From: Mercurialis annua
Lineage: Eukaryota; Streptophyta; Magnoliopsida; Malpighiales; Euphorbiaceae
Length of the DNA: 64,000 nt
Reading direction: 5' to 3'
NCBI RefSeq assembly: GCF_937616625.2
Contig: NC_065575.1
Coordinates: 31,433,001 to 31,497,000, forward strand
Shown in pieces: positions 23,006 to 35,702 of the stretch. The notes beneath the pieces were generated by a model. The model searched no databases, had not been told where the DNA came from, and worked only from the letters and a program-made list of their open reading frames with translations. Numbering within the stretch: the first letter of the stretch is position 1; each line of letters opens with the position of its first letter. The translations under genes were made by a program, and so were the position numbers.

Positions 23006-26000
23006 TCACCTCCGCCATTCTGCTTTAATCCCCTTATCTGAAACTGGCAATAACAAAAATTGATAATAAGAAAGTGAAACAGAAATTCCTTCAACTTTTT
23101 TTAAGTCTTCAACGAACAAAGAATATAACAAAATAGCCCTCAGGAATTACAACCAGCGTAGCAATGAAACAGCCCACGTTACACTCCACTGGCGGATAAA
23201 TCTTGAGGTGGATAGTTAGAACATGTAAAGCAAGATAGAAAACTAAAAATAAAACAAAAGGAGACTCTTCACAAGGCAATAGGAAACCTTGGCATAGAAA
23301 GCAGACAACGAGTTCAATTTTATGTCTTTCTAAAAATCATCCCGACTTTTGCTCATAATCAACTTTATTATTAATATTTGCAAAAATATCCATTGGGGTC
23401 GCAAACAAAGAAATAAAAAGTGACTACACCACAAATGAAAATACAAAAACTGATGAACTTGGAGGTTCTTACCAGAACCATCTCTAGAAGCAGATAGAGA
23501 TCTGTCACTTTTAACCACTCCTTTGCTAGCTGCATGGACCGGTTTTTGAGCTCGTGGAGACATTGAAGTAAACTTGGCATCCACGAATGATGGTAGAGAA
23601 TGACGTCTGGTAGTGGTTGTGCCAGAACTTTCAGTCGCATCCTCGGAAAATCTGGGGGATCCTTGTCCTCTTAACTTAGCTCTTGCTGATTCAGTTGGTG
23701 CCATATAGCTGGGAACTTTTGATGCACTATGTACCCCATTCTCCTGATGCTCAACATTCGAAGGAAATGAACATCTTCTATCACCGACTTTCTGGTTCTC
23801 ACTGGCAGTACGGTAATCCTTCTGAATTGACTGTGCACCTGCGATATCATCAATTTTACCATTGTTCCCCACGATCTCAAATTCCATATCCTTGGACTTG
23901 TGTAATGCATCAACCTGATCATCCACAGCAGGAGCTTTTGGAATTCCCTCAACTTCTGGCACTTGTGTAACAGCTAATGCCACATTAGCATCTTCTGAAT
24001 CTTCAGTGGCAACAGTGGAAAACTTCCCCACATTGCGCTTTGTTTTCCCATTATCAACGTCAAATCTTTCATGAGCCACCTTCGTGGAATCAGAAGCTTT
24101 TCTTATAATGTGATTTCCCTTCTGAAATTCTTTTTGTGAATGTTCCTGAAGTGAAACTGCTGTGTGGCTCAAGAGCTTTCTTGAATTCCGTTTTGTTTTT
24201 GTGGAATCTTTGACCAAGTTACCTGAGCCATGTTCAGTATTAGCACAGGATGGCTTCTGGACACTTTGTTTTGACCTCCCTTGTTTTGTGTCCACTTTTT
24301 GTACCTTCTCATGTTTACCATTTTTCTTTTGTCGGGAACAGGATTTCCAGAAGTGTGAACTTGTCCAGCGGTCCGCCCACTCCCAGGATGAATTAGTCTC
24401 CCCAGCAGTATACTGGAGGCTTAGAGGCGATGCACCTTTTGATGAAGCCAAAAGCTAGCACAGAAAAAATTATAATGACAGAAAGAAAAGAAGCAGTTAC
24501 TAATTGCACAATTCTCCATATCTAATGATATGGAACCTCGACATTTCTTCTATGTAGGTTATTATATTATCTTTGACATTTCAACAAGATAAACTTCTAT
24601 TTCAGGAAAGCACATAGCCGGCTGCTATAGATTTTCCAAAATTTTATAGACTCAAACTGCGACATTATGTCCAACCAAGCATTAACTTCTCGTTAGGGAA
24701 GCATTCTAAAACAGAGGAAAACATATATTGCAGACGTCACCAACTCCTTTCTCTTGTTCTAGATATAAAAAGAATCAGTCCTTGTTAGCTACGAACAAAA
24801 GCTTATTTGTTGCCCTTATGTTTCGTTGCATAAGAATTTTAACTATATAACCAGTAAAATTATACAAAGCCTATTTCACCCCTGCTTATTTGATAAAAAT
24901 AAAATTGCTTGTTTAAACACATAAATGTCCTTAGACTTGATAAATGCTGCTTGCATAATACGTCAAATAGAAAACACTGAAAGAAAATCATCATTTTGAG
25001 TGAGCTACTGATACACTTGAAATGAAGTGGAAAACGTCATGCTAACAAGCAGACCAGGAAGGAAAGCTTTCATAGGTTCATAGGAAAAGGTGATTAACTG
25101 ATCTTAAATGAACTTGTATTTTTAAGATTCATTCATCAGTAATCTCAAGTGGAAGGCAATCAATGATCATAGATCTATTCATACAAGCGGTATGACAATA
25201 TTTAGGATAACTTACCTTATGAATAAACACATTTTTTATCAGCTTTTCTTCCAGCGTAGATGTACATGTTCGAGAAGTTGAAGAGCATTTAGCACCCTGA
25301 TAACACAATATTTGTTGAAAAAATTAGCACAGATAATTTCAAATGCATTAAGAAATTGTAAGATCATTTCAAGTGCATCAAAAGCTTGGCAACAGACAAC
25401 TATTTGCATTAAGAAAATTCAGAAATCTAATTTTTCGTTACATAAGGAGATAGGACTAGCAAATCCAACAGTCAATCATAGTCAAACATTAACAGGAATA
25501 TTCTTCCAAGAAACATGACCAAATCAAAGACAGACCAATAGGGACTTCAAGTTAACAAATATATAACCTGAATTTCCACCATGTTGCATGTATTCTGCAC
25601 TTCAATCCCAACTGCAGAACGTCTAACCTTTTGACCACGAGCCAGCGCCTGAAGTTTAACAATTGCCCATACACAACATACAGTAGCAACAGCTTGTCTT
25701 CTAACCAAGTGACCTCGGATAACTGCTTGCAGTCTAATAATGCCCTTAAGTGATTGAAATTGACAACGAGCCTTCAAAACACCTCATATGGATTATTACG
25801 GTGAAGTGAAAAGGCACAAAAAAAAATCATGCCAAGAACATAAAGTTAATGGAAGGTGAATTCAAGAGAAAACAGATTTAACAAGGTTTGGATAACATTT
25901 GAAATCAAAATGACAGTTTATACTCATAAATCATAGATCACCAACAAAATAATCTGCAGAAATGCATTAATGTTATTCTTTAATGCCAAATGCAAATGAT

Positions 26001-27206
26001 AGGAAAATCAAACTTCATGCAACCTCAATGACAAATGAATGTCACTTTGTTCAAGCAATTAAGGACTTTCAAGCATCAACGTGGCATGAGGTTATCAGCC
26101 GCAACATATAGAATATAAACATAAAAAGTTCAACCTACGTAAGCTCCACCATTGATTTCTAATAGAAGGATCCACAATTTGAAAGTGAAATATCACTCAC
26201 TGCTCAAATAGAAAAATATGAATAAACCGTCTATCTTTGTTCTGCATTGCCTCTCTGTTAGATAAAATTAAAGGATATTTAGCAAGTAAATCTTTAAGAA
26301 AACAGGCAACCAAATTATATGGGTAAAACATGTACATTATTTACGTGAAGTGCTTGATATTTAAACTGATGGTATAACTAACTTGTAAGTGATGTGTGCT
26401 ACCACATTGAAGCACTGTGTAGCAGTTTATTCATGCCTATAGTTATCCAGGACTGGAGCTCAATATCTCACACTTTAAAATAATAAAAAACTATCAACTA
26501 AATACGCAATGAGCAAAGACAGATTTGATACTACCGATAGCAACACATTGTGTGGAAGATTCTATCTGGCGGTTTCCATTGGACATTTTCACTATGTTTA
26601 TGCATACATTAGAAGAGCAGACAGTAGGGTGCAAACTGCGAAATGTCCATGAGCAGACAACACTAGTATAATGCTAATGGATCAAACGATAGGAAGCTTC
26701 GTAAAAAAATGGAAAAACTAGAGCCATATGAGAGCAAAAATGTAATTATGGAAACGATAGTAGTGCGTGACAAGATTACCAGATAACCTCTAATAGCAGC
26801 CTGTGCCTCTGTGGCAGCTATTTCATGCGTAATACGTTCAGGATCCTCATGCGAACCCAAATTTGCGACCGCTTGTGCATTCTCATCTCCTTGTGCACAT
26901 GAAATTGCAAACTCTCCATCTTGCAACTTAGCAGCTACTCCATTTTCAGCAGCAACATTGAGAGGCGGTTGCGATTTCACGGGATGTTGCACGGAGATTT
27001 GAATCACAGATGGTTTAGATGAAACCAACGTGTCTCCATTATTAGCAGAATTCTGACAAGAAACCAGTCAGGACTTTAACACATTCTACTCATATACAAA
27101 CCAAAGTAGAATTAAGCAATCACAGATAGATTACCGGAATATGATTCTGTTTGGACTTCTTGGGCCGGAAAATCGACTTGATCCATTTTCCGGGAGATTT
27201 TCCCAT
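23006..27206 (-). CDS. IQD28/IQD29: IQ67-domain calmodulin-binding protein (IQD28/IQD29-like), complete, 547 aa
   Basis: This is a scaffold-type protein that binds calmodulin and, in known members, associates with microtubules, the membrane or the nucleus. The six exons are 27206-27135, 27052-26780, 25771-25568, 25296-25216, 24454-23473 and 23037-23006 (1644 bases). The start MGKSPGKWIKSIFRPKKSKQ is the basic N-terminus typical of IQDs. The IQ67 domain spans residues 105-172, with successive motifs in AAIRGYLARCQFQSLKG, IIRLQAVIRGHLVRRQA and VKLQALARGQKVRR. The long fifth exon is Ser- and Lys-rich and ends in the conserved C-terminal (DUF4005-like) stretch YMAPTESARAKLRGQGSPR. The last exon adds DKGIKAEWRR and a stop. 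A likely 5' untranslated intron (27510-27217) lies upstream and holds a SINE. The position between PBL and LRR-VI genes matches Arabidopsis IQD28/IQD29. Confidence 0.95.
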
Positions 27207-27263
27207 TGGAAATCTGCAAAAAGAAAGAATGTCAAATGCAGCTGAAGAAAACATCACTCACCA

Positions 27264-27370
27264 ACCACTGAGCTATAGCTTAAATGGTATAAACGCTGGG
27301 CAAGTAAATTGCTAGGTCGTAAGTTCGATTCCTCCCACAAGCGCTCTCCTTTCCCATTCATCAAAAAAAA
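27264..27370 (+). mobile_element. tRNA-derived SINE with 16-bp target duplication in the IQD 5'-UTR intron
   Basis: The A-box-like TAGCTTAAATGGT and the B-box-like AGTTCGATTCC are spaced as in tRNA promoters. The element ends in a run of A. It is flanked by AAAACATCACTCACCA (27248-27263) and AAAACATCACCCACCA (27371-27386), a duplication with one mismatch. It lies opposite to the IQD gene, within the probable 5'-UTR intron. Confidence 0.85.
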
Positions 27371-27924
27371 AAAACATCACCCACCAGCGTTTTGATTACA
27401 TTAAAAAAAAACCCTAAACACTTATTTGCTACTGGCAAAAGCAAAACAAAAATCACTCTCACTCACAGATCTAGCAACTTATATTCAAAATAATACAGTA
27501 AAAATGTACCTTTGTTTTTGGTTAATTTGTTTCAGTTATGTTCTCCTCTAAGACAAAACTCGGTAACCACTGTGTACAGATGAAAATGAAAGGTTTCAAT
27601 TCAAAAGTATCTGGTGAACGGCGCCGTATGGGGTGGTCAAGGTTGTGAGCGGCGTGGGGGCCTATGAAAAAGGAAAAGTGGTCCCCGCTCTCTTAACCAC
27701 CACTTGGCAGCAGCTAATCACTTAATTACTGCTTAGTTCCCTTCATTAATACTACACCTGTCTCCTTAATTATAAAACTTATTTATCACCTTTTACTTTA
27801 TATTATCTTTAATACCTTTAACTTTAACTGCTTAATCTCAATACTCAAATCTAAATTCATTTTTTTAAAACTACTACTATATCAGCGCAAGTTATAATAT
27901 TATTTTTTAATTATTTTTATTATA

Positions 27925-28288
27925 CTCCCTCCGTCCCACAAAGATAGGCCGTTTGGACAAATACGGAAATTAAGAAAAAAGTAGTTAGATTAGTTAAAAT
28001 TAATTTATTTGTGTACTTTTCCATTTTTAGCCTTTAATATTTTTTAAATAAATAAATAATGTATTGATGACTAATTTTTATATTGGTGTATTTTGCATTG
28101 ATATTAAAAAATGACATTTATTTCATATTGGAACATGGAGCAATTAATTAAGTTGAAGATAACAATGTACATTTATTAAGGATAAGTAAGATTTTTAGGT
28201 TTAAAATTATTAACTAAAAATAGAATGTGGCCTATAATTTGGGACGCCCAAAATAGAAAGATAGCCTATTTTTATGAGACGGAGGGAG
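27925..28288. mobile_element. Stowaway-type MITE (Tc1/mariner), 364 bp
   Basis: The ends are CTCCCTCCGTCCCAC on the left and, on the other strand, CTCCCTCCGTCTCAT on the right. They are flanked by TA on both sides (27923-27924, 28289-28290). Both the terminal motif and the TA target are diagnostic of Stowaway elements. It lies about 0.7 kb upstream of the IQD start codon and may be part of the promoter region. Confidence 0.95.
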
Positions 28289-28883
28289 TAATAATCTTGT
28301 TTTTTATATCAAATATTTTGAAGAGTTATAATTCAAATAATATAAACATTTGACAGTATTATTATGTTAAAATTATGAGTTATAATCCTCTCCCCTTCCA
28401 AAATTATTAAAATAAAAAATTAAATTAAATTTTCTTATGAATAGTACTAATTATTATTTTTTTCAAAATAGTATTAATTATTGGAACATTTATAAATATA
28501 CTTAAAACAAAATATTATATATAAATCCTATCACATCAAAAAAAAATTTTAAAAAATACATCAGTTATTTTTCATTTTTATGTTTTTACTCTTCATGTTA
28601 TATAATTTTGTAATTTTTCTCTAAAAAACTCTTTGTTAAAAACCAATCAGATCTCTTCTTTATATTTCTCGCTCTCTTTTTTTATTTCTTTCTACTCTCT
28701 TTTTTTCTCTGTTACAACAAATTTCACTAGAAAATGTTAATTTCTATCTCGCAAATTAATTACAACGATTTTGATTCAGATTCATTTTTATAAATTTTCT
28801 TACTTTATGGCGATCATAACAATTTATTTCAGCTTCACATCCAAAAAAATTGCTCTAGATCTCATTTGTACAATTTTTTTGGA
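28289..28883. other. Intergenic AT-rich DNA
   Basis: No gene seen. There is a pyrimidine-rich stretch at about 28660-28710. Confidence 0.45.
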
Positions 28884-29590
28884 TTTTTGACGGATTTGTA
28901 CCTACGGAGCTTAAAAAATTCCATATTTATGCTTTTTAAAAAAAATATTCCAATTTCATGCCTGAGACCACGCAATCCGCAATCCTTGATTGTGGATTGT
29001 CCTTAATTACTCCAGTTAAGGCAATCCGCAATTGGGGAGAGACAATGATTGGGCAATTTGCCCAATCATTGTTAATAAAAATAAATAAATTATTATTAAT
29101 AAATTTTAAACCCATATTTCTTATTTATCGTTTTTAAATTTTTTCCGTTTTCACTAGTATATACAAACATTACAAAATGCATAAACAAATTTAAACAATG
29201 AACAATATAAAAATAATACTAAGAAATAATAAATGGATTGAAGTTTGAATACAAAGTTTACACCGTCTTAATAAATAAACAAAAAATCATAAAAAATCTC
29301 GATATCTAGTGTTCTTTCCCAATTTAGTCCTTCGATCGTAGCCCTGATCCTGTCGGCGGCGGCGCATGCTCTCAAGCAGCATGCATTACTGTCTGTCATC
29401 TGGCGGGCCTTTGCTCTCGTCATCGTCATTGTTGGCATCCTGGGATGGCTCCTCAACATCTGCAGCTGGTGCAGTTCAATGTCCTTCCTTTGACTCTAGA
29501 AGGAGGCTGAAGGACGGACCTCTGAACTCCATACCTCTCGAATGTAACTCACAAAAAAAGACCCCCCCCCCCCTCCCGAGACAGGACTGT
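28884..29590. mobile_element. Truncated half copy of the 8.0-10.1 kb MULE
   Basis: It begins TTTTTGACGGATTTGTACCT and follows the left part of the MULE at 8024 block by block, including CAATCCGCAATC, GCCCAATCATTGTTAAT, TTTCACTAGTATATACAAAC and CTGTCGGCG. It stops at a run of C (29561-29573). The right half and right arm are missing, and LTR-like sequence follows directly. The fragment codes for nothing complete. Confidence 0.75.
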
Positions 29591-29599
29591 TCACCCCGA

Positions 29600-30113
29600 A
29601 TTTATAAGAGAATGGGTGACCTATAATTAGCTTAGAGTCTTCTTGGATTTAAACTGCTAAGGGATATGCCATGAAGTTTTAGGATTAGCTTTAAACTTTA
29701 TTTAATTAATTTTTCCTTTTAATTTTTGGATTTGGACTTGCTAGCTAATTTAAAAGGTGCTAAAAGTTTATTTGGTGTTTAAAATTGTTAAAAAGGCACC
29801 TAAGACCCTATAGGTTTGTTTGGTCATGGTCAATTTTGGTCCGCAAAACTTGTAATTTGACCCATAAACTTCTAAGACATTGCAATTAGTCCAATTTTTA
29901 GACCTAGAATACAATCTTTTTAGATTTTTATAGGCTATTTATGCCTAATTGCGTTTTAATCCTCCAAATTTGCAGCTATGCGCAGATTACGCCTGTTTGG
30001 ATTCCAGCAAAGAAAATTATAGTTCGTCACCCGGACAAATTTCTCTGAAAATCATCATTGAGCATTTTAGTCCCTTATCACTTTTACCTGTCCGAAAAAT
30101 AGGTATCTACACA
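29600..30113 (+). mobile_element. LTR-like fragment homologous to 7265-7775
   Basis: Shared blocks include AAGACCCTATAGGTTTG, ATTGCAATTAGTCCAATTT, ATCATCATTG and GTCCGAAAAATAGGTATCTA, in the same order and spacing as at 7265-7775. It ends like an LTR 3' end. It is joined directly to the MULE half copy. Confidence 0.65.
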
Positions 30114-30825
30114 TACTATAATATATCAACCACTCACTTAAAATTATAATAATATAATTTTACTAAACAAAAACTAGTTATAATGTTAATACAAATTAAA
30201 TTTAAAACTATTATTATTATTTTTATTTAAATAAATAAAATATTAAAAATATTTATACTTATTTTTAATTTTCTATTCATCTGGGACAAAAAATATATAA
30301 AGACTCAACTTAGCGAGTTTGTACTAAATGACATTGAATTAAGAGAGAATTAGCTAATTACCTAAATTAAGAAAATATTAGCATTTGATAACCCTATAAT
30401 TTTAACTTGATTTATATACCCCAAGCGTGTCAACCACTTATTTTTTTACCCCGCCACTTTATTATTTATACTCCACTTATACCTAACATGTATTATTCAT
30501 AGTTTTTTCTTTTTCTTTTTTTTCTTCTTCTCTTCTTCAGCTCATTTAAAGAGAAACAAACAATAACAAATCAACAATTAAATTTAAAATCTTCAATTCA
30601 TAACAATTCAACAAATTGATTTCTCTAATTCTATCATTACTTTTTAAAAATTTATTGTGACTTTCAAATTTAATTTCAATCCGCTCGAATTTTTAATTTG
30701 TAATCAAATAGTTTCAAATTTCACTTTGAATTCAAATCTAACGATCATAACTTTCTCCAAAAACAAAGAAAACCGTAAAATTATTAATTTATTTGTTCTC
30801 ATTAAAAATCTATTAAAAGCAGTTT
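30114..30825. other. Intergenic AT-rich DNA
   Basis: No supported gene. A pyrimidine tract lies at 30507-30540. Sequence grades into the CAGTTTCAAAC array at about 30820. Confidence 0.45.
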
Positions 30826-31385
30826 CAAACGGTTTCAAATACAGTTTCAATTGCAGTTTCAAACCGTTTACAAAGGTTTCAAACAGTTTAATACAATTTC
30901 TAAAAAACGCTTTCAAACAGTCTAAAAAAAACAATTTCAAACAATCTCAAAAAAATAGTTTCAAATCGTTTACAAAGGTTTCGAACAGTATAAAATAGTT
31001 CAAACCGTTTACAAAGATCTCAAACAGTCTAAAACAGTTTCTAAAAAGTACTTTCAAATAGTCTAAAAAATAACAGTTTCAAACCGTTTATAAAGGTTTC
31101 AAACTGTCTAAAACAGATTCTAAAAAATACTTTCCTATAGTTTATAAAATAACAATTTCAAATAGTATCAAAAAAACAGTTCCAAACCGTTTACAAAAGT
31201 TTTAAACAGTATAAAACAGTTGCAAACCGTTTCCAAAGATCTCAAGCAGTACAAAACAGTTTCTAAAAACACTTTTAAACAGTTTAAAAATAACAGTTTC
31301 AAACAGTATAAAACAGTTTCAAACCGTTTACAAAGATTTCGAACAGTATAAAACAGTTTCGAAAAACAGTTTCAAACGATTTTTA
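30825..31385 (+). repeat. Degenerate array of CAGTTTCAAACCGTTTACAA-type units
   Basis: Units built from CAGTTTCAAAC, CGTTTACAAAGGTTTC and AACAGTATAAAACAG recur dozens of times with a sub-period near 10-11 bases and a looser higher period. No clean unit dominates. No protein is supported, since the frames inside come from the repeat. Confidence 0.7.
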
Positions 31386-31499
31386 AAATTAATTTAAAAC
31401 ATTTGAAAACCAGGTCAAAATATCATTAATGAAGAACATTACGATTTTTTCAAAAAAAATTGTAAAAAATTTCTAAAAAACGATGCTATAATAATTTAA

Positions 31500-31830
31500 A
31501 ACAACATAGAAAAAAAAGTAGAAGAAGAAGAAGAAGAAGAACTTTCTCATCTATCACCATCATATTATCTCTTAAACTCTTTTTTTATTCAATTTTTTTT
31601 GTCTTAGAGTTCATTTGTATAATGTGAAAAATAGAAAAAGCAAATTCGAAAAAAACGAAAAAAAAAGTGCAGAGGAAAGAAGAAGAAGAAGAAGAAGAAG
31701 AGAGAAAAAAGAAAAAATGAGAAGGAAGAAAAAAAGGAAAGAAAAGAAAAAACGAAAAAAAGGAGAGAGATGAAAGAGAAAAAGAGAAGAGAGAGAAAAA
31801 AGGAAAAAAATGAAATATACATGTGTTTAA
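31500..31830. repeat. Purine-rich microsatellite tract with (GAA)n blocks
   Basis: Perfect or near-perfect AAG repeats occur at 31518-31541 and 31680-31702, inside a 200-base stretch that is almost all A and G. The opposite strand would read as a phenylalanine/serine-rich frame, which is an artefact of composition. Confidence 0.8.
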
Positions 31831-33290
31831 AAAAAAGGAGAGTAAAAATACAAATAAGTTATTTTGCTAATTAAGGTACAACTAAAAACAATTGAAAAAT
31901 AGAGTAAAAAAATAAATTTTTGAAATTGAGGTGTTTAGAACAAATAAATTAAAAAAAAGAGTGTTTTGTGCAAATTCTTCTAGAATTAATCAAAGTGTTA
32001 TATATTTGCTTCTTGCAAAATTACACTCGGTCATTAATACATTCTACTTATTTATTATTTTTCAAAAACAATCTTGCTAAAGTGTTAATTATGCTAACAT
32101 TTCTTTGGGCCATTCGTGTACAAAAGTCTTCGAGAAAATGTCACAGATTTCCTCAAAAACTAAAAACTTTATTTTAATGATTATAAATTTATTTTCTTCA
32201 AAATCTCTTTTTTTTATAAGATCTCCTTTTCACTTCTATCTTTTGTTAAGAGCCGTTACTATTTTATCCCTAATCTATACTCTTAGTGTGTTTCTTATAA
32301 TTTACTCAATCATTTGCTCCTTCTTCTTCTTACTCTCGGTCTATATTCTTAGTGTGTTCCTAATTTACTCCATCAATTGCCCCCTTCACTGTCCCTGATT
32401 ACATGTGGTGGATTAGTGGTCGGACCAACAGTGTCGTGGGTTGGTGGTCGGACCAACAATTTTGGTGGTTGGAGCAGCGATGATCGGAAATTGATTGCCG
32501 CCACTTAAGGCCTACAGTCTTCCAATATAATGGTCGAAAAAAGTATGACGGTGTTCGACAATGAAAACTACGGTGGTCTGAATAAGCAGCATGTGCCGAG
32601 GTTACTTTATAACCAGTAAGAAATTAAGAAATTTTAGTTTGGATGAGTAATTTGTAGCCAACAAAAAATTAAGCAGTTTTGCCTTATAGCCAGCAAGTGC
32701 CGATGTTTCCTAATCATTTGACAACTTTTCCATTATTTGATTTTTATGATTTTCTTTGTATTATGGTTAATTGTTTTGGTGGCCATTTTGTTTACAGGGT
32801 CTTTTTTAATTTCAAGATTTTTTGTCCTCATAATGGTAAAGTTATAATATTTAATTTAGCTGTTTATCATTTTCGAATTGATGCTTTTATAAAATTAAAC
32901 TATCATGTTAGTAGAAGAAACTAAATTTTGATTTTCTGTGTTGACTTGTTGGAGCAGTTAAAGACTTTGCTCCATAGTCTCCCAGATGAACTCACTGTAA
33001 GGGTTTTTATTGCTTTCGGTGGAAATTGGACATTAAATTAAAATATATTTATTTTAATAAATTTTAATAAACCTAATAATAATCTAATATTATTTAGTCT
33101 ATTTGAGTTTATTTATTAAAAAATTTATATTATTGAAAATAAATTTATAAAAAGATAATTAAACTAATAATAAATTAAAAATAAATTATCTAAGATCTTT
33201 GATGGTGATATTTATAAATTTTATATAGACTCAATGTCTACTAAATGCAAACTCAATATCAACTCAATTTCAAGTACCTTACCAAGATGC
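31831..33290. other. Intergenic DNA, no supported gene
   Basis: AT-rich. Repeated GGTCGGACCAACA blocks lie at 32405-32460. No coding region is recognised. Confidence 0.4.
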
Positions 33291-34575
33291 TCGAAAAAAA
33301 AAACGATGATGAGTATTTAAAAATATATCTAATACAACAAATTTTAAAGCTTGAAATATATACATATAGTGGGCAAATATCTCTTTTAAGTGAAATATAC
33401 TTAATAGTCTATAAAATCAAAGATCAATATGATGTGAACCTGATAGAAATCTATATCAACTGGAATATTTTAATTCATTTTTGGCTAAATCCATTTTGAG
33501 GTCTCTAAACTATATAATTTTGGTTCATTAGATCCCTCAATTTCTATTTGGCTTTCTCAAGTCCTTAAACTTTCATTTTTTGGTTCATCAGGTCCCTCAA
33601 TTTCTATTTGGCTCATATCCTTAAACTTTTGTCTTTTTGGTTCATTAGTTCCTTTAAGGGAGATTCATTTAAGGACTTTATGAAGTAAAAAAAAAAATAA
33701 AAGTTGAAGGACCTAAGGAAGAAAAAACAAAAGTTTAGGGATCTGAGAAAGCCAAATAAAAGTTGAGAGATCTAATGAACAAAAAACGTATAGTTCAGAG
33801 ACCTTAAAATAGGTTTAGTCTTCATTGTTTTATAAAATTTGTCTTGCTGTTTTTTACAATCTTATCTGATATTTTATATAGAAAGAATATTGAAATATAG
33901 TTTATTATAAAAACTGAATAACTGTTTTTAAGTGAAATGTAATTAACAATCTATAAAATTGAAAATCAACTTGATGTGAACCGGATGTGAACTTATATCA
34001 ACTGAACTAGTTTAATTCAATTTTTAATAAAATTTGTCTTGCTGATTTTTACAATCTTAAATGATATTTTGTATAGCGAGAACTTAAAAATTTAGCGTAA
34101 TATACAAATTGAATATCTCTTTTAAGTGTACGGTATTTGACAATTTATAATCGAAAATCAACATGATGTTAACCTGATGTGAACCTATATCAACTGAACT
34201 GCCGAAATTTATTTTTTTTTATAAAATTTATCAAACTGCTCTTTACAATCTTAACTAACATTTTATATGGATAAAATTTTGAGATTTAGTGTAATATACA
34301 AATGAATATATTTTTTAAGTGAAATGTATTTGATAGTTTATAAAACCAAAAATCAATCTGAAGTGAACCTGATATGAATTTATATCAACTACCTTAATTT
34401 ATTTATTTTTAAAATTGTCTTACTGCTCTTTACAATCGTATTTGATATTTTATATAAAGAGAATTTTGAGATATAGTCTAGTATAAGAATTGAATAACTG
34501 TGTTTAAGTGAAATGTATTGATAGTCAATAAAACTGAAAAGCAACCTGATGTGAAACGTATGTGAACCTACTTTT
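33290..34575 (+). repeat. Diverged tandem repeat, unit about 192-195 bp, with an inserted MITE
   Basis: The landmark TATATCAACT recurs at 33456, 33998, 34190 and 34385 (approximate positions of the TCAAC). Each is preceded by GATGTGAACCTGAT-type sequence and followed by AAAATTTGTCTTGCTG-type sequence. Spacings are 192 and 195 bases. The first spacing is 542, which becomes about 195 once the 338-base MITE at 33483 and its duplicated target are removed. At least five partial units are present. There is no coding function. Confidence 0.75.
33483..33820. mobile_element. 338-bp foldback MITE inside a tandem repeat, 9-bp target duplication
   Basis: The left end GGCTAAATCCATTTTGAGGT and the right end read backwards, GACTAAACCTATTTTAAGGT, start arms that stay similar for over 100 bases (both carry GGTTCATTAGATC or GTTCATTAGATC and ATTTGGCTTTCTCA). 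Flanks TTCATTTTT (33474-33482) and TTCATTGTT (33821-33829) form a 9-base duplication with one mismatch. Removing the insert restores the host repeat period. Confidence 0.85.
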
Positions 34576-35700
34576 GGTACAATTTTTATGAATATATTGA
34601 ATTTGATTCCAACTTCTGATTTCGTAATTTGCTTTTGGGTTGGAGCGAGAGGGAAAAGTAATGCTGATGGGCACAGACAAAAGTAAAAATAGGCCTGGAC
34701 TATATGTTATTATAGAGCTAAGACTACAACAATTTATATGCATTTTGAAAGAAGCAGATATTAAGTTCTCCAAATTGTGTTGGTTCGTAGAAAACCCATA
34801 AAAGCCACTAATACCTACAAAAAAACTAAGCATAACAGAGAAAGTGGTAATTATATAAATCCAAAACAATAATAATATTAATAAATATCCAGATGAAGCT
34901 AATATTAAAATGGCATTTCCATCAATTCATAATTATATCATCATAAAATTATCAACTTTTGCAAAATTAATCCCTAATATCCATCTTAATTAATCATTAC
35001 CCATTATCTAGTTCAAGATTCAAGATCCAGATTTCTGAAAATCATAATAATTTATAAAGCAAAATAAAATCGTAGCCAAATTGCTAGATCTTCTTTCATT
35101 TACCAATAATCAGAGCATTCTTGGCCATCAATTTCTGAAACTCTTAACAACATTCATCACCATCAATCACCATCAAAATTGCACTCATATTCTGAAACTC
35201 TTAACGAAAAATCACAATATTCTTGATCATCCTAACACAATTATCAACAGAGCAATGCATACCCAAGCAATTTAAAACATGCAATCACCAGATGAAATCC
35301 ATTAATAAATTACACCGCTCAAGAATTTGTTATCCGCTTCAAAACGACGTCAAATCCATTAGTAAAGCCGTTTCAATCATCTGAGTTCTAATTGCCGGAC
35401 CGCCGCTGAATCTCATCCGAGTTCTAATTGCATCGCCATTTTTTTTTATTTTCTGAGTTTTGTTTTTGTCACATGTTTTAGCATAGAAAGGATAAATTTG
35501 TCCTATTTCATTGTAACATTAGTTTATTTTTAGGGTATAAATGATTTATGAAAACTTTTTTTATTTAATTGAGAGATTTTTGTCAAAAAAAAAATGTAAA
35601 GTAAAAATATAAGCTGAGAACACTTTTGAGGGATTTGTGTAAATTATCCAAAATCTTCCGGACAAAGAGCACTATTGTTTATAAAGGATAATTATATAAT
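34576..35700. other. Intergenic DNA, no supported gene
   Basis: AT-rich. Short blocks ATTTCTGAAACTCTTAAC and ATTCTGAAACTCTTAACG recur at about 35130 and 35190. No gene recognised. Confidence 0.4.
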
Positions 35701-35702
35701 GT

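Noticed and set aside
23683..24458. Open frames on the plus strand opposite IQD exon 5
   Set aside because: They overlap a well-supported coding exon on the minus strand and match no family.
31604..31822. Phenylalanine/serine-rich frame on the minus strand
   Set aside because: It is the antisense reading of an AG-rich microsatellite tract; composition alone explains the open frame.
35081..35275. 64-residue frame rich in Asn, Ile and His
   Set aside because: AT-rich, repetitive and without homologues I recognise.
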